From an uncultured bacterium (GTDB taxonomy: Bacteria; Actinomycetota; Coriobacteriia; Coriobacteriales; Coriobacteriaceae): DNA of 64,000 nucleotides. The number at the start of each line of letters is the position of its first letter. Positions within the stretch are counted from its first letter, which is position 1. The notes under the pieces were generated by a model. It did not search any database. It was not told the DNA's origin and was given only the letters and a program-made list of their open reading frames with translations. A program made the translations under genes and the position numbers. This document shows positions 53,479-62,145 of this stretch, in pieces. The stretch lies in the NCBI GenBank assembly GCA_905214105.1, contig CAJMKK010000001.1, positions 186,001 to 250,000 of the forward strand, read 5' to 3'.

Positions 53479-54300
53479 ATGCTCAACGACCTCTACCATA
53501 TGCTTGATCCCGTCGCGATCTCGGCGGGCCCCATCACCATCTACTGGTACGGCCTGGCCTACGTGGTCGGTGCTCTGCTCACGGCGGTCGTTATGTACCG
53601 CACGCAGCGTCGTTGGGGCTTCGACATTACGATCGATGACCTGACGAGCGTCGTGGTCGGCGCGGTCTTTGGCCTCATCATCGGCGCGCGCCTGTTTTAC
53701 GTCGTCTTTTACGGCGATGGCTACTATTGGACCCACCCGCTCGAGATCTTTGCCACCAACGAGGGCGGCATGAGCTTCCACGGCGGCCTGGTGGGCGGCA
53801 TCTTGGGCGGCATCATCGTGTGCCGCATGTATAAGCTCGACGCCTGGACCGTCGCCGACCTTGCCGTGATCGGCGCCCCGCTGGCCCTATGCCTGGGCCG
53901 TTGTGCCAATTTCGTCAACGGCGAGCTGTGGGGTAAGCCGACCGATCTGCCTTGGGGTGTGGTCTTTGGCGGCACCGCGGGCGATATGCCGCGCCATCCT
54001 TCCCAGCTCTATGAGGCATTCCTAGAGGGCGTCGTGCTCTTCTGTATTTTGCAGGTGCTCAGCCGCAAAAAGCCGCTGCTGCCCCAGGGCACGTTTATGG
54101 GCGTGTTCGTGATGGGGTACGGCATCGTCCGCTTTCTCGTTGAGTTTGTGCGCGTGCCCGATGCCCAGCTGGGCTATCTGCTGGGCGGCGTCATCACCAT
54201 GGGTCAGCTGCTGAGCCTGCCGCTCGTAATCGCAGGACTGGCGCTCATCATCTTCGCCCGACACCGCAATCGCCCCCAGCGCATCTACCTCGACGCCTAG
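53479..54300 (+). CDS. lgt: Prolipoprotein diacylglyceryl transferase
   Basis: 273 residues, seven membrane segments. Transfers diacylglycerol to the lipobox Cys of prolipoproteins such as the amino-acid binding protein in this window. Signature: SFHGGLVGGILGG with catalytic His region, GRCANFVNGELWGKPTDLPW, and RHPSQLYEA. ATG 53479 is preceded by GGAGCAGGGGG; an in-frame codon at 53452 lies before that site. A pair of hairpin repeats follows. Confidence 0.95.
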   Translation: MLNDLYHMLDPVAISAGPITIYWYGLAYVVGALLTAVVMYRTQRRWGFDITIDDLTSVVVGAVFGLIIGARLFYVVFYGDGYYWTHPLEIFATNEGGMSFHGGLVGGILGGIIVCRMYKLDAWTVADLAVIGAPLALCLGRCANFVNGELWGKPTDLPWGVVFGGTAGDMPRHPSQLYEAFLEGVVLFCILQVLSRKKPLLPQGTFMGVFVMGYGIVRFLVEFVRVPDAQLGYLLGGVITMGQLLSLPLVIAGLALIIFARHRNRPQRIYLDA

Positions 54301-54310
54301 CCACCACATG

Positions 54311-54344
54311 TCACCACAAGGGGGACAGGCACCTTTGTGGTGGT
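54311..54344. repeat. Hairpin with GGGGACAGGCACC core
   Basis: CACCACAAG (54312-54320) pairs with CTTTGTGGTG (54333-54342) around GGGGACAGGCAC. Near-copy of 28631-28660. Confidence 0.8.
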
Positions 54345-54371
54345 TTTGCCGGGCAACGATGACAGAACCGT

Positions 54372-54427
54372 AACGTTTCCCCAGATAAAACCTGCCAAAA
54401 TAAACCTGTCCCTTTTTGGCAGGTTTC
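54372..54427 (-). repeat. REP-like element, copy R6 (reverse)
   Basis: Tail AACGTTTCCCC, arm AAAACCTGCCAAAA, core TAAACCTGTCCCT, arm TTTTTGGCAGGTTT. Sits directly after the GGGACAGGCACC hairpin, so two related elements lie side by side. Confidence 0.9.
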
Positions 54428-54446
54428 TAGAAAGGCTATTCGGACT

Positions 54447-56630
54447 GTGAAGGATTCCGACCTCTCCGCAACGGCTGCGCGCGACGCCGCCCGCATCGTT
54501 TGGTTTAAGCGCTATCCCGCCAAACAGACGCTCATCGCATTTTTGCTCGCCCTGCTGGCGACCACGGCGTTTTCCATCGATCCCGCCCCGGTGTCGAGCA
54601 ACGCGGTCCTGGCGATCGACCCCAAGGCGACGGGCACGCTCTACGTGTGCTACGAGGTACTTCTCTCGTTTGCCGGCCATACCGACGCAGTGATGCTGCT
54701 CGCGCTTGCCTGCTTGCTCACGCTGCCGTTTCGCTATGTGTTCTTTGGCCGCGGTGACGCTTGGCGCCCGTCGGTCGTGCTGCCATCGCTGTTCTTTGCC
54801 GTTTGCATGGTGTTCGGCCGTAGCTACGACCTTGCCGATTCGGCAGAGATTGTGCTGGGCGACAAGGCACGCGTTATCTGCGCCTGGATTGGCGGCGCGG
54901 GCTGGATGCTTCTGGCGATTGTGGCCTTCTATCTGGCTTTTGAGTTTTTGGATTGGTTGAGCTCCCGCCGCATTCCGTTTTCGGAGACCCACTTTGGCCG
55001 CGTGTGGCGTGTTGCCCACGCCGTGCTCTCGGTCCATCCCTTTGTCGGGCCGTTTCTTGTGCTCATGATTGCCTGGGCGCCCACGCTTATCGCCTCGCTG
55101 CCCGGCCTCTTTATGGGAGATACGGGCGCGCAGATCCGCCAATGGTTCAACTATCCCAACGGCACGAGCGACTACCTGCGTCTGCTCAATCCCAATGTGT
55201 TGCTCAACGGACATCACCCCGTGGTGCACACGGCTATCATCGGTTCGTGCGTCCAGCTGGGGCTTTCACTGTTCAACAGCGCCAACGCAGGTCTTGCCAT
55301 CTACACCTGCGCTCAGTTCGTCATTACGGCCGCCTGTATGGCCTATTCCATCTCGTCGCTGCGCAAGCTAGGCGTGAGCCTGCCGGTCCGCGGCGTGATC
55401 TTGCTGTTCTTTGTGTTTATGCCCATGTTCTCCAACTACGCGGCCCTGCTTACCAAAGATGTGCTGTTTGCCGACGCGTTTTTGGTGCTGTTGGTGCAGA
55501 CCGTGAAGCTTGTGGCATGCGGCCTGCCCCGTCGCGATGCCAATGCCGAGCGTGCGGGCGAACAGAGGCCCGTGCTCTTTGTGCGCCATGACTGGCTGCT
55601 GCTCGCTATGGGCGCCATGGGTTCCACGTTTCTGCGCAACGGCGGCCTGGTGTTTCCCCTGGCGGCATGCGTAATCGCGGCGGCGTTTTGCGCATGGGAC
55701 GCGCACGTGGCTCGTCGTGCAGCCAAGCAGGCTGGTGCTGCGCCTTCGGGCACCACCCCGCGTTTCCGCTGGGTGGGAGTTCTTGCGGTGCTTGCACTCT
55801 GCCTTGCCTCTAATATGTACTTCACCAAGGTCTTTATGCCGGCACATGACATCACGCCTGGTTCCAAGCGCGAAATCCTCTCGATTCCGTTCCAGCAGAC
55901 GGCTCGTTTTGTCCAAAAGCACGACGGCCTCAACTCGGGCGTCAACCCCACGGTTAAGGAGGACGGCACCATCGTGGAGGCTCCTTGCGACGGCTTGGTG
56001 ACCGACGAAGAGCGTGCCGTGATCGACCGTGTGCTCAAGTACGAGAATCTGGGCCGCCGTTACAACCCGGATAAGTCGGACGCCGTCAAAAATTGCTTTA
56101 ACGAGTACGCCTCGCAGGAGGACATCAAGGCCTATTTTGAGGTGTGGGCCCAGATGTTCAAAAAGGATCCCGAGTGCTATATCTCGGCGCTCATCAATAA
56201 CTACTACGGCTACTTTTATCCGAGTGCCCGCGATGCGTGGGTCTACAGCACGGCGCGCAGTGCCGAGATCATGGCGAAGCCCGATAACCTCAAGTACTTT
56301 GACTTCCATCCGGTCGACAGCAAAGCCGTGCGCTGGTGCGACCACCTGATTAACCTGTACCGCGTGGCGGTGCAGCGCATTCCGTTTATCTCGCTCACCA
56401 TGAGCTCGGCCACCTACGTGTGGATCATGATCGTCGTGGTGGTCTACCTGTTGCGCCGCCATTCGTGGCGCGCGCTGGCCATCTGGATACCGCTGCTGGG
56501 TGTGCTCGTTGTGTGCCTGATTGGTCCATGTAATGGGTCGACCTACATGCGCTACCTGTACCCGGTCATTGCATGCATGCCTTTCGCCATCGGCGCCACG
56601 ATCACCCGCAGCGACCTCCTCTGGACCTAA
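54447..56630 (+). CDS. DUF6020 family polytopic membrane protein
   Basis: 727 residues with about 12 membrane segments. The region FMGDTGAQIRQWFNYP, then NGHHPVVHTAIIG and YAALLTKDVLFAD, resembles DUF6020 proteins and, more distantly, GT-C type glycosyltransferases with a large extracytoplasmic loop (about 465-640). It may act on cell-envelope glycans. GTG 54447 is the first start after the REP-like element, with only AGAAAGG well upstream as ribosome site. Function inferred weakly. Confidence 0.75.
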   Translation: MKDSDLSATAARDAARIVWFKRYPAKQTLIAFLLALLATTAFSIDPAPVSSNAVLAIDPKATGTLYVCYEVLLSFAGHTDAVMLLALACLLTLPFRYVFFGRGDAWRPSVVLPSLFFAVCMVFGRSYDLADSAEIVLGDKARVICAWIGGAGWMLLAIVAFYLAFEFLDWLSSRRIPFSETHFGRVWRVAHAVLSVHPFVGPFLVLMIAWAPTLIASLPGLFMGDTGAQIRQWFNYPNGTSDYLRLLNPNVLLNGHHPVVHTAIIGSCVQLGLSLFNSANAGLAIYTCAQFVITAACMAYSISSLRKLGVSLPVRGVILLFFVFMPMFSNYAALLTKDVLFADAFLVLLVQTVKLVACGLPRRDANAERAGEQRPVLFVRHDWLLLAMGAMGSTFLRNGGLVFPLAACVIAAAFCAWDAHVARRAAKQAGAAPSGTTPRFRWVGVLAVLALCLASNMYFTKVFMPAHDITPGSKREILSIPFQQTARFVQKHDGLNSGVNPTVKEDGTIVEAPCDGLVTDEERAVIDRVLKYENLGRRYNPDKSDAVKNCFNEYASQEDIKAYFEVWAQMFKKDPECYISALINNYYGYFYPSARDAWVYSTARSAEIMAKPDNLKYFDFHPVDSKAVRWCDHLINLYRVAVQRIPFISLTMSSATYVWIMIVVVVYLLRRHSWRALAIWIPLLGVLVVCLIGPCNGSTYMRYLYPVIACMPFAIGATITRSDLLWT

Positions 56631-56802
56631 CCAAAGATTAGCGCATTGGGGTCAGGCTGCTTTGTGCCAAGGGGCTGCATCATCACGACGCCTTCATTTT
56701 TTTGTTTATCTCACAGGCCAGTAGGTATATCATTTATAGCGTTTGTTTATATTGCCCGAGCATTCGCGCTGGGCTTTAGGTCGAAACCGATAGGAGACAC
56801 GT

Positions 56803-57609
56803 ATGTCCGGACACTCTAAGTGGGCCACAACCAAGCATCGTAAGGGCGCGCAGGACGCCAAGCGTTCCGCCCTCTTCTCCAAGCTCAGCCGCAACATCAC
56901 CGTTGCTGCCCGTCTCGGCGGCGACCCGCTGCCCGAGAACAACGCCAGCCTCGCCGCTGCCGTTGCCAAGGCTAAGGCTCAGTCCATGCCTAAGGACAAG
57001 ATCAAGTCTGCTATCGATAAGGCCTTTGGTTCTGGTGCCGATGCCGCCGTCTACGAGAACATCGTGTACGAGGGCTACGGTCCCGCCGGTGTCGCCGTCT
57101 ACGTCGACTGCCTGACCGACAACCGCAACCGCACCGCCGCCGATGTCCGTTCCGCCTTCTCCCACGCTGGTGGCAACCTGGGCACCTCCGGCTCCGTCGC
57201 CTTCCAGTTTGAGCGCAAGGGTCAGATCGTCGTCGCCAAGGAGATCCTGGACGAGAACGCCAAGAAGGAGACCATGATCGCCAACGGTGCTGCTGGTGAC
57301 GAGGATGAGTTCATGATGGCCATCGCCGAGGCCGGTGGCGAGGACTACGAGGACGCCGGCGAGGAGTGGATCGTCTGGACTACCGCCAACGAGGTCATGG
57401 CTGTCTCCAAGGCGCTCGAGGAGCAGGGCGTCCAGGTCAAGGGCTCCGAGACCACCATGGTCCCGACCACCCCGACCGAGGTCTCCGGCGCCGACGCCAA
57501 GAAGGTTCAGCGCCTCATCGACCGTCTTGAGGAGCTCGACGACGTCCAGGATGTTTACAGCACCATGGACATGACCGACGAGGTCATCGCTGCCCTCGAG
57601 GAGGAGTAG
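56803..57609 (+). CDS. YebC/PmpR family protein
   Basis: 268 residues. YebC family (TACO1-like), known as transcription factors or as ribosome-associated factors that help translate difficult proline stretches. The N-terminus MSGHSKWATTKHRKGAQDAKR is nearly canonical except Ala-Thr for Ala-Asn/Ile; LPENNASLAAAVAKAKAQSMPKDKI follows in pieces. An acidic insert (MIANGAAGDEDEFMMAIAEAGGEDYED) makes it longer than usual. AGGAGA precedes the ATG. Monocistronic with terminator. Confidence 0.93.
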   Translation: MSGHSKWATTKHRKGAQDAKRSALFSKLSRNITVAARLGGDPLPENNASLAAAVAKAKAQSMPKDKIKSAIDKAFGSGADAAVYENIVYEGYGPAGVAVYVDCLTDNRNRTAADVRSAFSHAGGNLGTSGSVAFQFERKGQIVVAKEILDENAKKETMIANGAAGDEDEFMMAIAEAGGEDYEDAGEEWIVWTTANEVMAVSKALEEQGVQVKGSETTMVPTTPTEVSGADAKKVQRLIDRLEELDDVQDVYSTMDMTDEVIAALEEE

Positions 57610-57678
57610 GCCCGCACGGATTGAGCCGTGCATATCTGGGCATAATGAAGCGAGCATGCAAGCCTCGTGGAATAGATG

Positions 57679-57722
57679 AGCCGGATCCGCGTGCAATGAG
57701 GCACCGGACCCGGCTCTTTTAT
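57679..57722 (+). terminator. Terminator after yebC
   Basis: GAGCCGGATCCG (57679-57690) pairs with CGGACCCGGCTC (57706-57717), followed by TTTTATA. Confidence 0.85.
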
Positions 57723-57775
57723 AATGATGCGAATCGTTTTGCATTCTGTGGATCGAGATTTGAAGGGAGCGCTGC

Positions 57776-58321
57776 ATGCGCGTGCTCAAACGAGCCCTGG
57801 CGATCGTGTATCTTGCCGCCGCCGTCGTGGCGCTGGGTACGTTAGTCTGCCAGTTTTGGGGGCCATATACCTATCGCTTTATGCTGTTGATGCGCGATCC
57901 GCTGCCTCGCATCGTTGTTACGGCGTGCGGCGGTGTCGTGGCGCTCGGCGTGCTCGTGTGTTTCTTTCGCCTGATGTTTGCTCGTCGCGAGCCGTCCTGC
58001 GTGCATCCGGCGGGGGAGCGTAATATCGAGGTCACGCTCGCCGCCCTCTCCTCGTGTGCTCGCACCGCGGCAGAGCGCGACGACCGCGTGATGGTCGAGC
58101 ATGTCGAGGCGCGCGTGCAGGGCTCCGACGAATCGCGCGTCCGTTTTAAGGTCGACGCCATCGCGCTCGACGACCGGGATGTGGCCTCCCTTGCAGCCGC
58201 GATGCAGCAACGTATCGAGGAGGCCTGCGACACCATGCTCGGCACGCCGGGCACGACCGCACGCGTTCGTTTTTTGCCGTCCAAGACTACCGTCCAGACC
58301 GTGGAGGTTTCCGGTGAGTGA
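57776..58321 (+). CDS. AmaP-like alkaline shock membrane anchor
   Basis: 181 residues. Two N-terminal membrane segments (about 8-28 and 45-66) are followed by a cytoplasmic domain of Asp23-like beta-alpha pattern. In Staphylococcus AmaP tethers Asp23 to the membrane; here the gene opens an operon with a DUF2273 protein and an Asp23 protein, which supports the same role. AAGGGAG lies 7 nt before the ATG. The stop overlaps the next start by 8 nt. Confidence 0.8.
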   Translation: MRVLKRALAIVYLAAAVVALGTLVCQFWGPYTYRFMLLMRDPLPRIVVTACGGVVALGVLVCFFRLMFARREPSCVHPAGERNIEVTLAALSSCARTAAERDDRVMVEHVEARVQGSDESRVRFKVDAIALDDRDVASLAAAMQQRIEEACDTMLGTPGTTARVRFLPSKTTVQTVEVSGE

Positions 58322-58691
58322 TACCAATCAAGACAAGACCGTCCGCACTCCGCGCCTGACTATCGATCAGAGCGCCGCGCCGGCTAGCGAGGTCGTCGAT
58401 CCCAAGGTGGAGGGTACCGAGTCGCATGACGCGGTCGCCAATGATTTTGATGAGGCCATGGGTCTCATCAAGGGTACGGGGGCAGCCATCTGGAGCTATG
58501 CCGTCCGTCATCCCAATACCACGCTTGGAGCCGTCGCTGGTTTTGTGCTCGCCGTACTGGTGCTCACGCTCGGCCTGTGGGATACGCTCGTCATCGCATT
58601 CTTTGTACTGATCGGCGCCGTGATTGGCCAGATCCGTGACGGCGAGAACGGGATCGTCAACTTCTTCGGCCGTCTGTTTAGCGGCCGCTAG
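58314..58691 (+). CDS. DUF2273 family small membrane protein
   Basis: 125 residues. A soluble acidic N-terminal half is followed by two hydrophobic segments (about 68-105) and the conserved end GQIRDGENGIVNFFGRLF, typical of DUF2273 proteins in Asp23 operons. The GTG at 58314 overlaps the AmaP-like stop codon, implying coupled translation. The N-terminal extension of about 60 residues is longer than the usual family members of 60-70 residues. Confidence 0.82.
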   Translation: MSDTNQDKTVRTPRLTIDQSAAPASEVVDPKVEGTESHDAVANDFDEAMGLIKGTGAAIWSYAVRHPNTTLGAVAGFVLAVLVLTLGLWDTLVIAFFVLIGAVIGQIRDGENGIVNFFGRLFSGR

Positions 58692-58735
58692 TATGTATTC
58701 GACCGCCGCGTGTGCGGTGGGCATAAGGAGGAACC

Positions 58736-59257
58736 ATGGCTTTTAACACGAAGGTCGATGTGGCCGATACTGAGCCCGAGGCAGACGAGACCGTCGCCGC
58801 CGAGGCCGAGGACGTAACGCTCGAGGACGAGGCGCTCGTCGAGGCCGAACCCGCCGACGATGCGGACGAGGATGATGAGGAAACAGACGAGTCCGAGGAC
58901 TCGCTGACCTATTCCAACGGTGTAATCGAGAAGATCGTCGCCATGGCCACCCGCGAGGTGCCGCACGTCCTGGGCATGAAGGGCAACCTCATGCACTTTG
59001 TGCAGGAGCAGTTTGGTGCCGAGAACCTGACCAAGGGCGTGACGGTCGAGGTCACCGATGACAACCGCGTGGTCGTCAACATTTCCGTCATTATCGAGTA
59101 CGGCGCCTACGCGCCCGCGATTTTCGACGACGTCAAGGCGCGCGTGACCGAGCGTCTGGCCGCGATGACCGGCCTTGAGGTGGCAGGCGTCAACCTACGC
59201 ATCGAGGATGTCATCACCCCCGAGGAGTACGAGCACCGCACCAACCAGCACGAGTAA
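58736..59257 (+). CDS. Asp23/Gls24 family envelope stress protein
   Basis: 173 residues. A long acidic N-terminal tail (1-58, rich in Glu/Asp/Ala) precedes the Asp23 domain: LTYSNGVIEKIVAMATREVPHVLGM, then VNISVIIEYGAYAPAIFDDVKARV and GLEVAGVNLRIEDV. Asp23 proteins line the membrane and support envelope homeostasis. AAGGAGG lies 4-5 nt before the ATG. Last gene of the operon; a decayed REP-like copy and a terminator follow. Confidence 0.9.
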   Translation: MAFNTKVDVADTEPEADETVAAEAEDVTLEDEALVEAEPADDADEDDEETDESEDSLTYSNGVIEKIVAMATREVPHVLGMKGNLMHFVQEQFGAENLTKGVTVEVTDDNRVVVNISVIIEYGAYAPAIFDDVKARVTERLAAMTGLEVAGVNLRIEDVITPEEYEHRTNQHE

Positions 59258-59305
59258 CCTACCAAAAAGGGATGTTTATTTTAGCAGGTTTTATCTGCGA
59301 AAACG
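59254..59305 (+). repeat. REP-like element, copy R7 (degenerate)
   Basis: ACCTACCAAAAAGGG, deletion of ACAG in the core, then TGTTTATTTTAGCAGGTTTTATC. The stem has lost one pair (C-G became A/A-type mismatch), unlike the compensated copy at 14990. Overlaps the Asp23 stop codon. Confidence 0.85.
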
Positions 59306-59308
59306 TCA

Positions 59309-59351
59309 AACGGCCGGCCGCACGGATGTATGTGCGGCCGGCCGTTATTTG
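59309..59351 (+). terminator. Terminator after Asp23 operon
   Basis: AACGGCCGGCCGCAC (59309-59323) pairs perfectly with GTGCGGCCGGCCGTT (59332-59346). Confidence 0.85.
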
Positions 59352-59462
59352 TATGTCCCCGATGTAGGCATACCGCTCGTCTAACTAGGGGTTGCAATCG
59401 TCGTGTTCCGCGTTACCCTAATGGGCGCATTGTTTCCAAATTGTTAACGAGGGGTTGCCGTA

Positions 59463-60485
59463 ATGGCTGACGAGCACGAAACAGAAAGCCAGGCATGGGC
59501 GATTGAGGCTGCCGCGGCAGAGGCGGCATCGCGAGCTGCCGAGGAGGTACATCGTCCTCCCGTGGTGCCGATGGAGCGCGTGGTTGATCGCACCGATATC
59601 GAGCGCGGCGAGCGTGCCGGCCAAAAGCGTAGCCAGGAGCCAGGCTTCCCGCGCTTTTTCGCCGAGCTCAATCTGGGCCTGATTCTTACGGCCTTTGCCA
59701 TCGTTGCGTTTAAAACCCCTAATCACTTTGCTTTTGGCGGCACCTCGGGCGTGTCGGTTATTCTGTCCACGCTGTTCCCGACCCTGCCCGTCGGCGTCTT
59801 TATGTGGATTATCAACGCGGTTCTCGTCGTTTTGGGCTTTATCTTTTTGGAGCGCAAGGCAATCCTGTGGAGCGTCTTCGCCTCGTTTGCGCTGTCCGCC
59901 TATGTTTCGCTTTTCGAGCTCTTTATCCCGACCAGTGTCTCGATGACGGGCGATATGTGGCTCGACCTGTGTTTTGCCGTGATTCTGCCGGCGCTCGGCA
60001 GCGCCATCGTCTTTGATATCGGCGCCTCGACGGGTGGCACGGACATTCTTGCCATGATCCTCAAGCGCCGCACGACGCTCGAGATTGGCCGCGCCCTGCT
60101 GCTGGTCGATATCGGCATCGTGGCCATCGCGGCCTTCTTGTACGGCCCGCGTGTCGGTCTGTATTGCGTGCTCGGCCTGTTTGCCAAGACGCTTGTGGTC
60201 GACAAAGCCATCGAGAGCATTCACCTTCGTAAGGTCTGCACGGTCATTTGTTCCGAGCCCCTTAAGGTCGAGGAGTTTATCGTCAAGCATCTCAACCGTA
60301 CGGCGACCATTAGTCGCGGCTACGGTGCCTTCTCGGGCAAGTGCGTGACGGTGATCATGAGCGTGCTGAGCCGTCGCGAGGCCGTGCAACTGCGCCGCTA
60401 TGCGCGCGAGGTCGATCCGGGTGCCTTTATCACGATTGTCGACAGTTCCGAGATCGTCGGCAAGGGTTTCCGCGGCACGAACTAG
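59463..60485 (+). CDS. YitT family membrane protein
   Basis: 340 residues. A charged N-terminal 60-residue cytoplasmic segment is followed by five or six membrane segments with GGTSGVSVIL and GASTGGTDILAMIL, typical of YitT proteins. The C-terminal DUF2179-like domain (ISRGYGAFSGKCVTVIMSVLSRREAVQL) is cytoplasmic and likely binds a ligand. Function unknown. The ATG is preceded by GAGGGG. Single gene. Confidence 0.88.
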   Translation: MADEHETESQAWAIEAAAAEAASRAAEEVHRPPVVPMERVVDRTDIERGERAGQKRSQEPGFPRFFAELNLGLILTAFAIVAFKTPNHFAFGGTSGVSVILSTLFPTLPVGVFMWIINAVLVVLGFIFLERKAILWSVFASFALSAYVSLFELFIPTSVSMTGDMWLDLCFAVILPALGSAIVFDIGASTGGTDILAMILKRRTTLEIGRALLLVDIGIVAIAAFLYGPRVGLYCVLGLFAKTLVVDKAIESIHLRKVCTVICSEPLKVEEFIVKHLNRTATISRGYGAFSGKCVTVIMSVLSRREAVQLRRYAREVDPGAFITIVDSSEIVGKGFRGTN

Positions 60486-60633
60486 CGCGAACGCATTCAT
60501 CAAACAATCGAAAAGCGCCTCGCGCGTTGCAAATACGTCATCTAAGAGTATTTGAACTCACATTGGGTGATATGATGCCAAAGACATCGTTTGCGATCCA
60601 GGTGATTCGCTCTAGATACGAAGGGATGATTCT

Positions 60634-61950
60634 ATGTTCTGCTCGCAGTGTGGCGCCCCCATGGGCGATAACGACAAGTTCTGCGGCGTGTGTGGTGCTC
60701 CTAATGCCGGTGCCGCTGGCCCCGCTCCCCAGGGACAGCCTCAGCCCCAGCAGTTTGTTCCGCAACCGCCCGTGGCGAATGCGCCAAAGGGCTGTGTGGT
60801 TCAGGCGTTCCAGGATATGACCAAGACCCCGGGCGTGCTTCAGCGTGTATGCCAAATCGCGTTTTTGCCGGCGCTGATTTGCGTTGTGTCGGTGCTCGTG
60901 TTGTTTATTCCCGTTATTGGCGGCATTGCGGCTGCCATCGGCTTTTTGGCAGCTTGCATTGCGAGCGTGTGCGGTTCCGGCTTTGGCATCGAGTGGGGTC
61001 GCGATCTGTCGCTTAAGATCGATGACGGCATGGATCGTCCGCTGATGCGTTCCACGTCGTTTGGTCTCGGAGTCTTTTCGAGCGTTATTTCGGTCGTGCT
61101 CGAGGTTATCGCTGCCATTCCCGTTATCGGTGTAGTGCTTTCGCTGGTGGAGGGCGTGGCGCTTGGTGCCGCAGGCTCGTACTCCTACTATGGCTCCTAT
61201 GCGCTCGAGGCTGCGCTGTTCGGTTCGCTCGGCCTGCTTGTCCTGGCTATGATTGCCACGGCAGTCTTGGGGGTCTTCTTTAAGATGTTCGCCGACATTG
61301 CCGTGATGCACTTTGCGGTGACCGGGCGCGTTGAGAGCGCGTTTTCGCTCGACAAGGTCTGGGCGGCGTTTAAGCACAACAAGACCAAGCTGTTCTGCGC
61401 TTCGTTCCTTCCCGAGTTTTTGACGGGCCTGGTTTCCAACGCCATTACGTGGATCTTGACAGCTGTCTTTGGTGCCATCGCCGGAATTGGCGCGTACGGC
61501 TATTACTATCGCCCCACGGGTATCGAGGCGATTGTTACCGCCGGTGGTGTCACGCTCGTATTGTTCCTGGTGCTGATTGCATTCGTCACGGTGTTCCTTA
61601 CGGTCTTTGGCAAGATGCTCAAGCACCGTGCCGTTGGCTATTGGGCTGCACGTTATGCAAGCGAATGGGCCGATGAGGACAAGGACGACGTTTTGACTTT
61701 TGTGCTCCCGGGTGAGAAGAAGCCTGCTCCTGCGGGATTCAATCCCACGGCAGCCACTGGTGCTGCGCCTGCCCCGGCACCCGCGCCTGCACCTGCCCCG
61801 GCACCCGCGCCTGCCCCTGCCCCGGCACCTGCTCCTGTCCCCGCACCGGCGTCCGAGGCGACGCCTGCGGAGCCCGATTGGGATGCCGTTGCCACGCCGG
61901 CGGATGAGCCGGGCGATAATCCTGCTGCCGAAAACAATCAAACCGAATAG
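60634..61950 (+). CDS. Zinc-ribbon polytopic membrane protein (DUF4013-like)
   Basis: 438 residues. The N-terminal zinc ribbon has two CxxC pairs (MFCSQCGAPMGDNDKFCGVCGAP), then a Pro/Gln linker. Next come six or seven membrane segments with IEWGRDLSLKIDDGMDRPL and FKMFADIAVMHFAVTGRV, similar to DUF4013 proteins. A Pro-Ala repeat tail (about 378-408) and an acidic end close it. Function unknown. A related zinc-ribbon gene follows. GAAGGGA lies 8 nt before the ATG. Confidence 0.78.
   Translation: MFCSQCGAPMGDNDKFCGVCGAPNAGAAGPAPQGQPQPQQFVPQPPVANAPKGCVVQAFQDMTKTPGVLQRVCQIAFLPALICVVSVLVLFIPVIGGIAAAIGFLAACIASVCGSGFGIEWGRDLSLKIDDGMDRPLMRSTSFGLGVFSSVISVVLEVIAAIPVIGVVLSLVEGVALGAAGSYSYYGSYALEAALFGSLGLLVLAMIATAVLGVFFKMFADIAVMHFAVTGRVESAFSLDKVWAAFKHNKTKLFCASFLPEFLTGLVSNAITWILTAVFGAIAGIGAYGYYYRPTGIEAIVTAGGVTLVLFLVLIAFVTVFLTVFGKMLKHRAVGYWAARYASEWADEDKDDVLTFVLPGEKKPAPAGFNPTAATGAAPAPAPAPAPAPAPAPAPAPAPAPVPAPASEATPAEPDWDAVATPADEPGDNPAAENNQTE
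61762..61850 (+). repeat. Pro-Ala coding tandem repeat
   Basis: Imperfect tandem units of GCCTGCCCCGGCACCC encoding Pro-Ala dipeptides. Prone to length change. Confidence 0.8.
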
Positions 61951-61957
61951 CCGGTCG

Positions 61958-61994
61958 AGGCGCCCTGGGCAACTGAGCCCGGGGTGCCTTTTTC
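61958..61994 (+). terminator. Terminator after zinc-ribbon gene 1
   Basis: AGGCGCCCTGGGC (61958-61970) pairs with GCCCGGGGTGCCT (61977-61989) with two mismatched positions, then TTTTTC. Confidence 0.8.
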
Positions 61995-62053
61995 TACTGC
62001 GAAAGCAAGAAAATGCCTGGGAAAACGGTTGCAGCAAAATTTCTCGGAAATTG

Positions 62054-62070
62054 GTCAATGTTGCGCAACA
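62054..62070. promoter_or_regulatory. Shared palindromic site TGTTGCGCAACA, copy 2
   Basis: Same 17 bases as 45664-45680, here 76 nt before the next start codon. Confidence 0.6.
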
Positions 62071-62145
62071 ACGTCGCGGCTATTGTTGAGAACGTAGACG
62101 TGTAAGGTTTGAAGGCGTGCGACGCCTTAGGAAAAGGAGAGGCTC

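Noticed and set aside
56640..56700. Another GGGACAGGC-like hairpin (TTGGGGTCAGGCTGCTTTGTGCCAA)
   Set aside because: Core reads GGGGTCAGGC and arms pair over only about five bases; too weak to add to the family.
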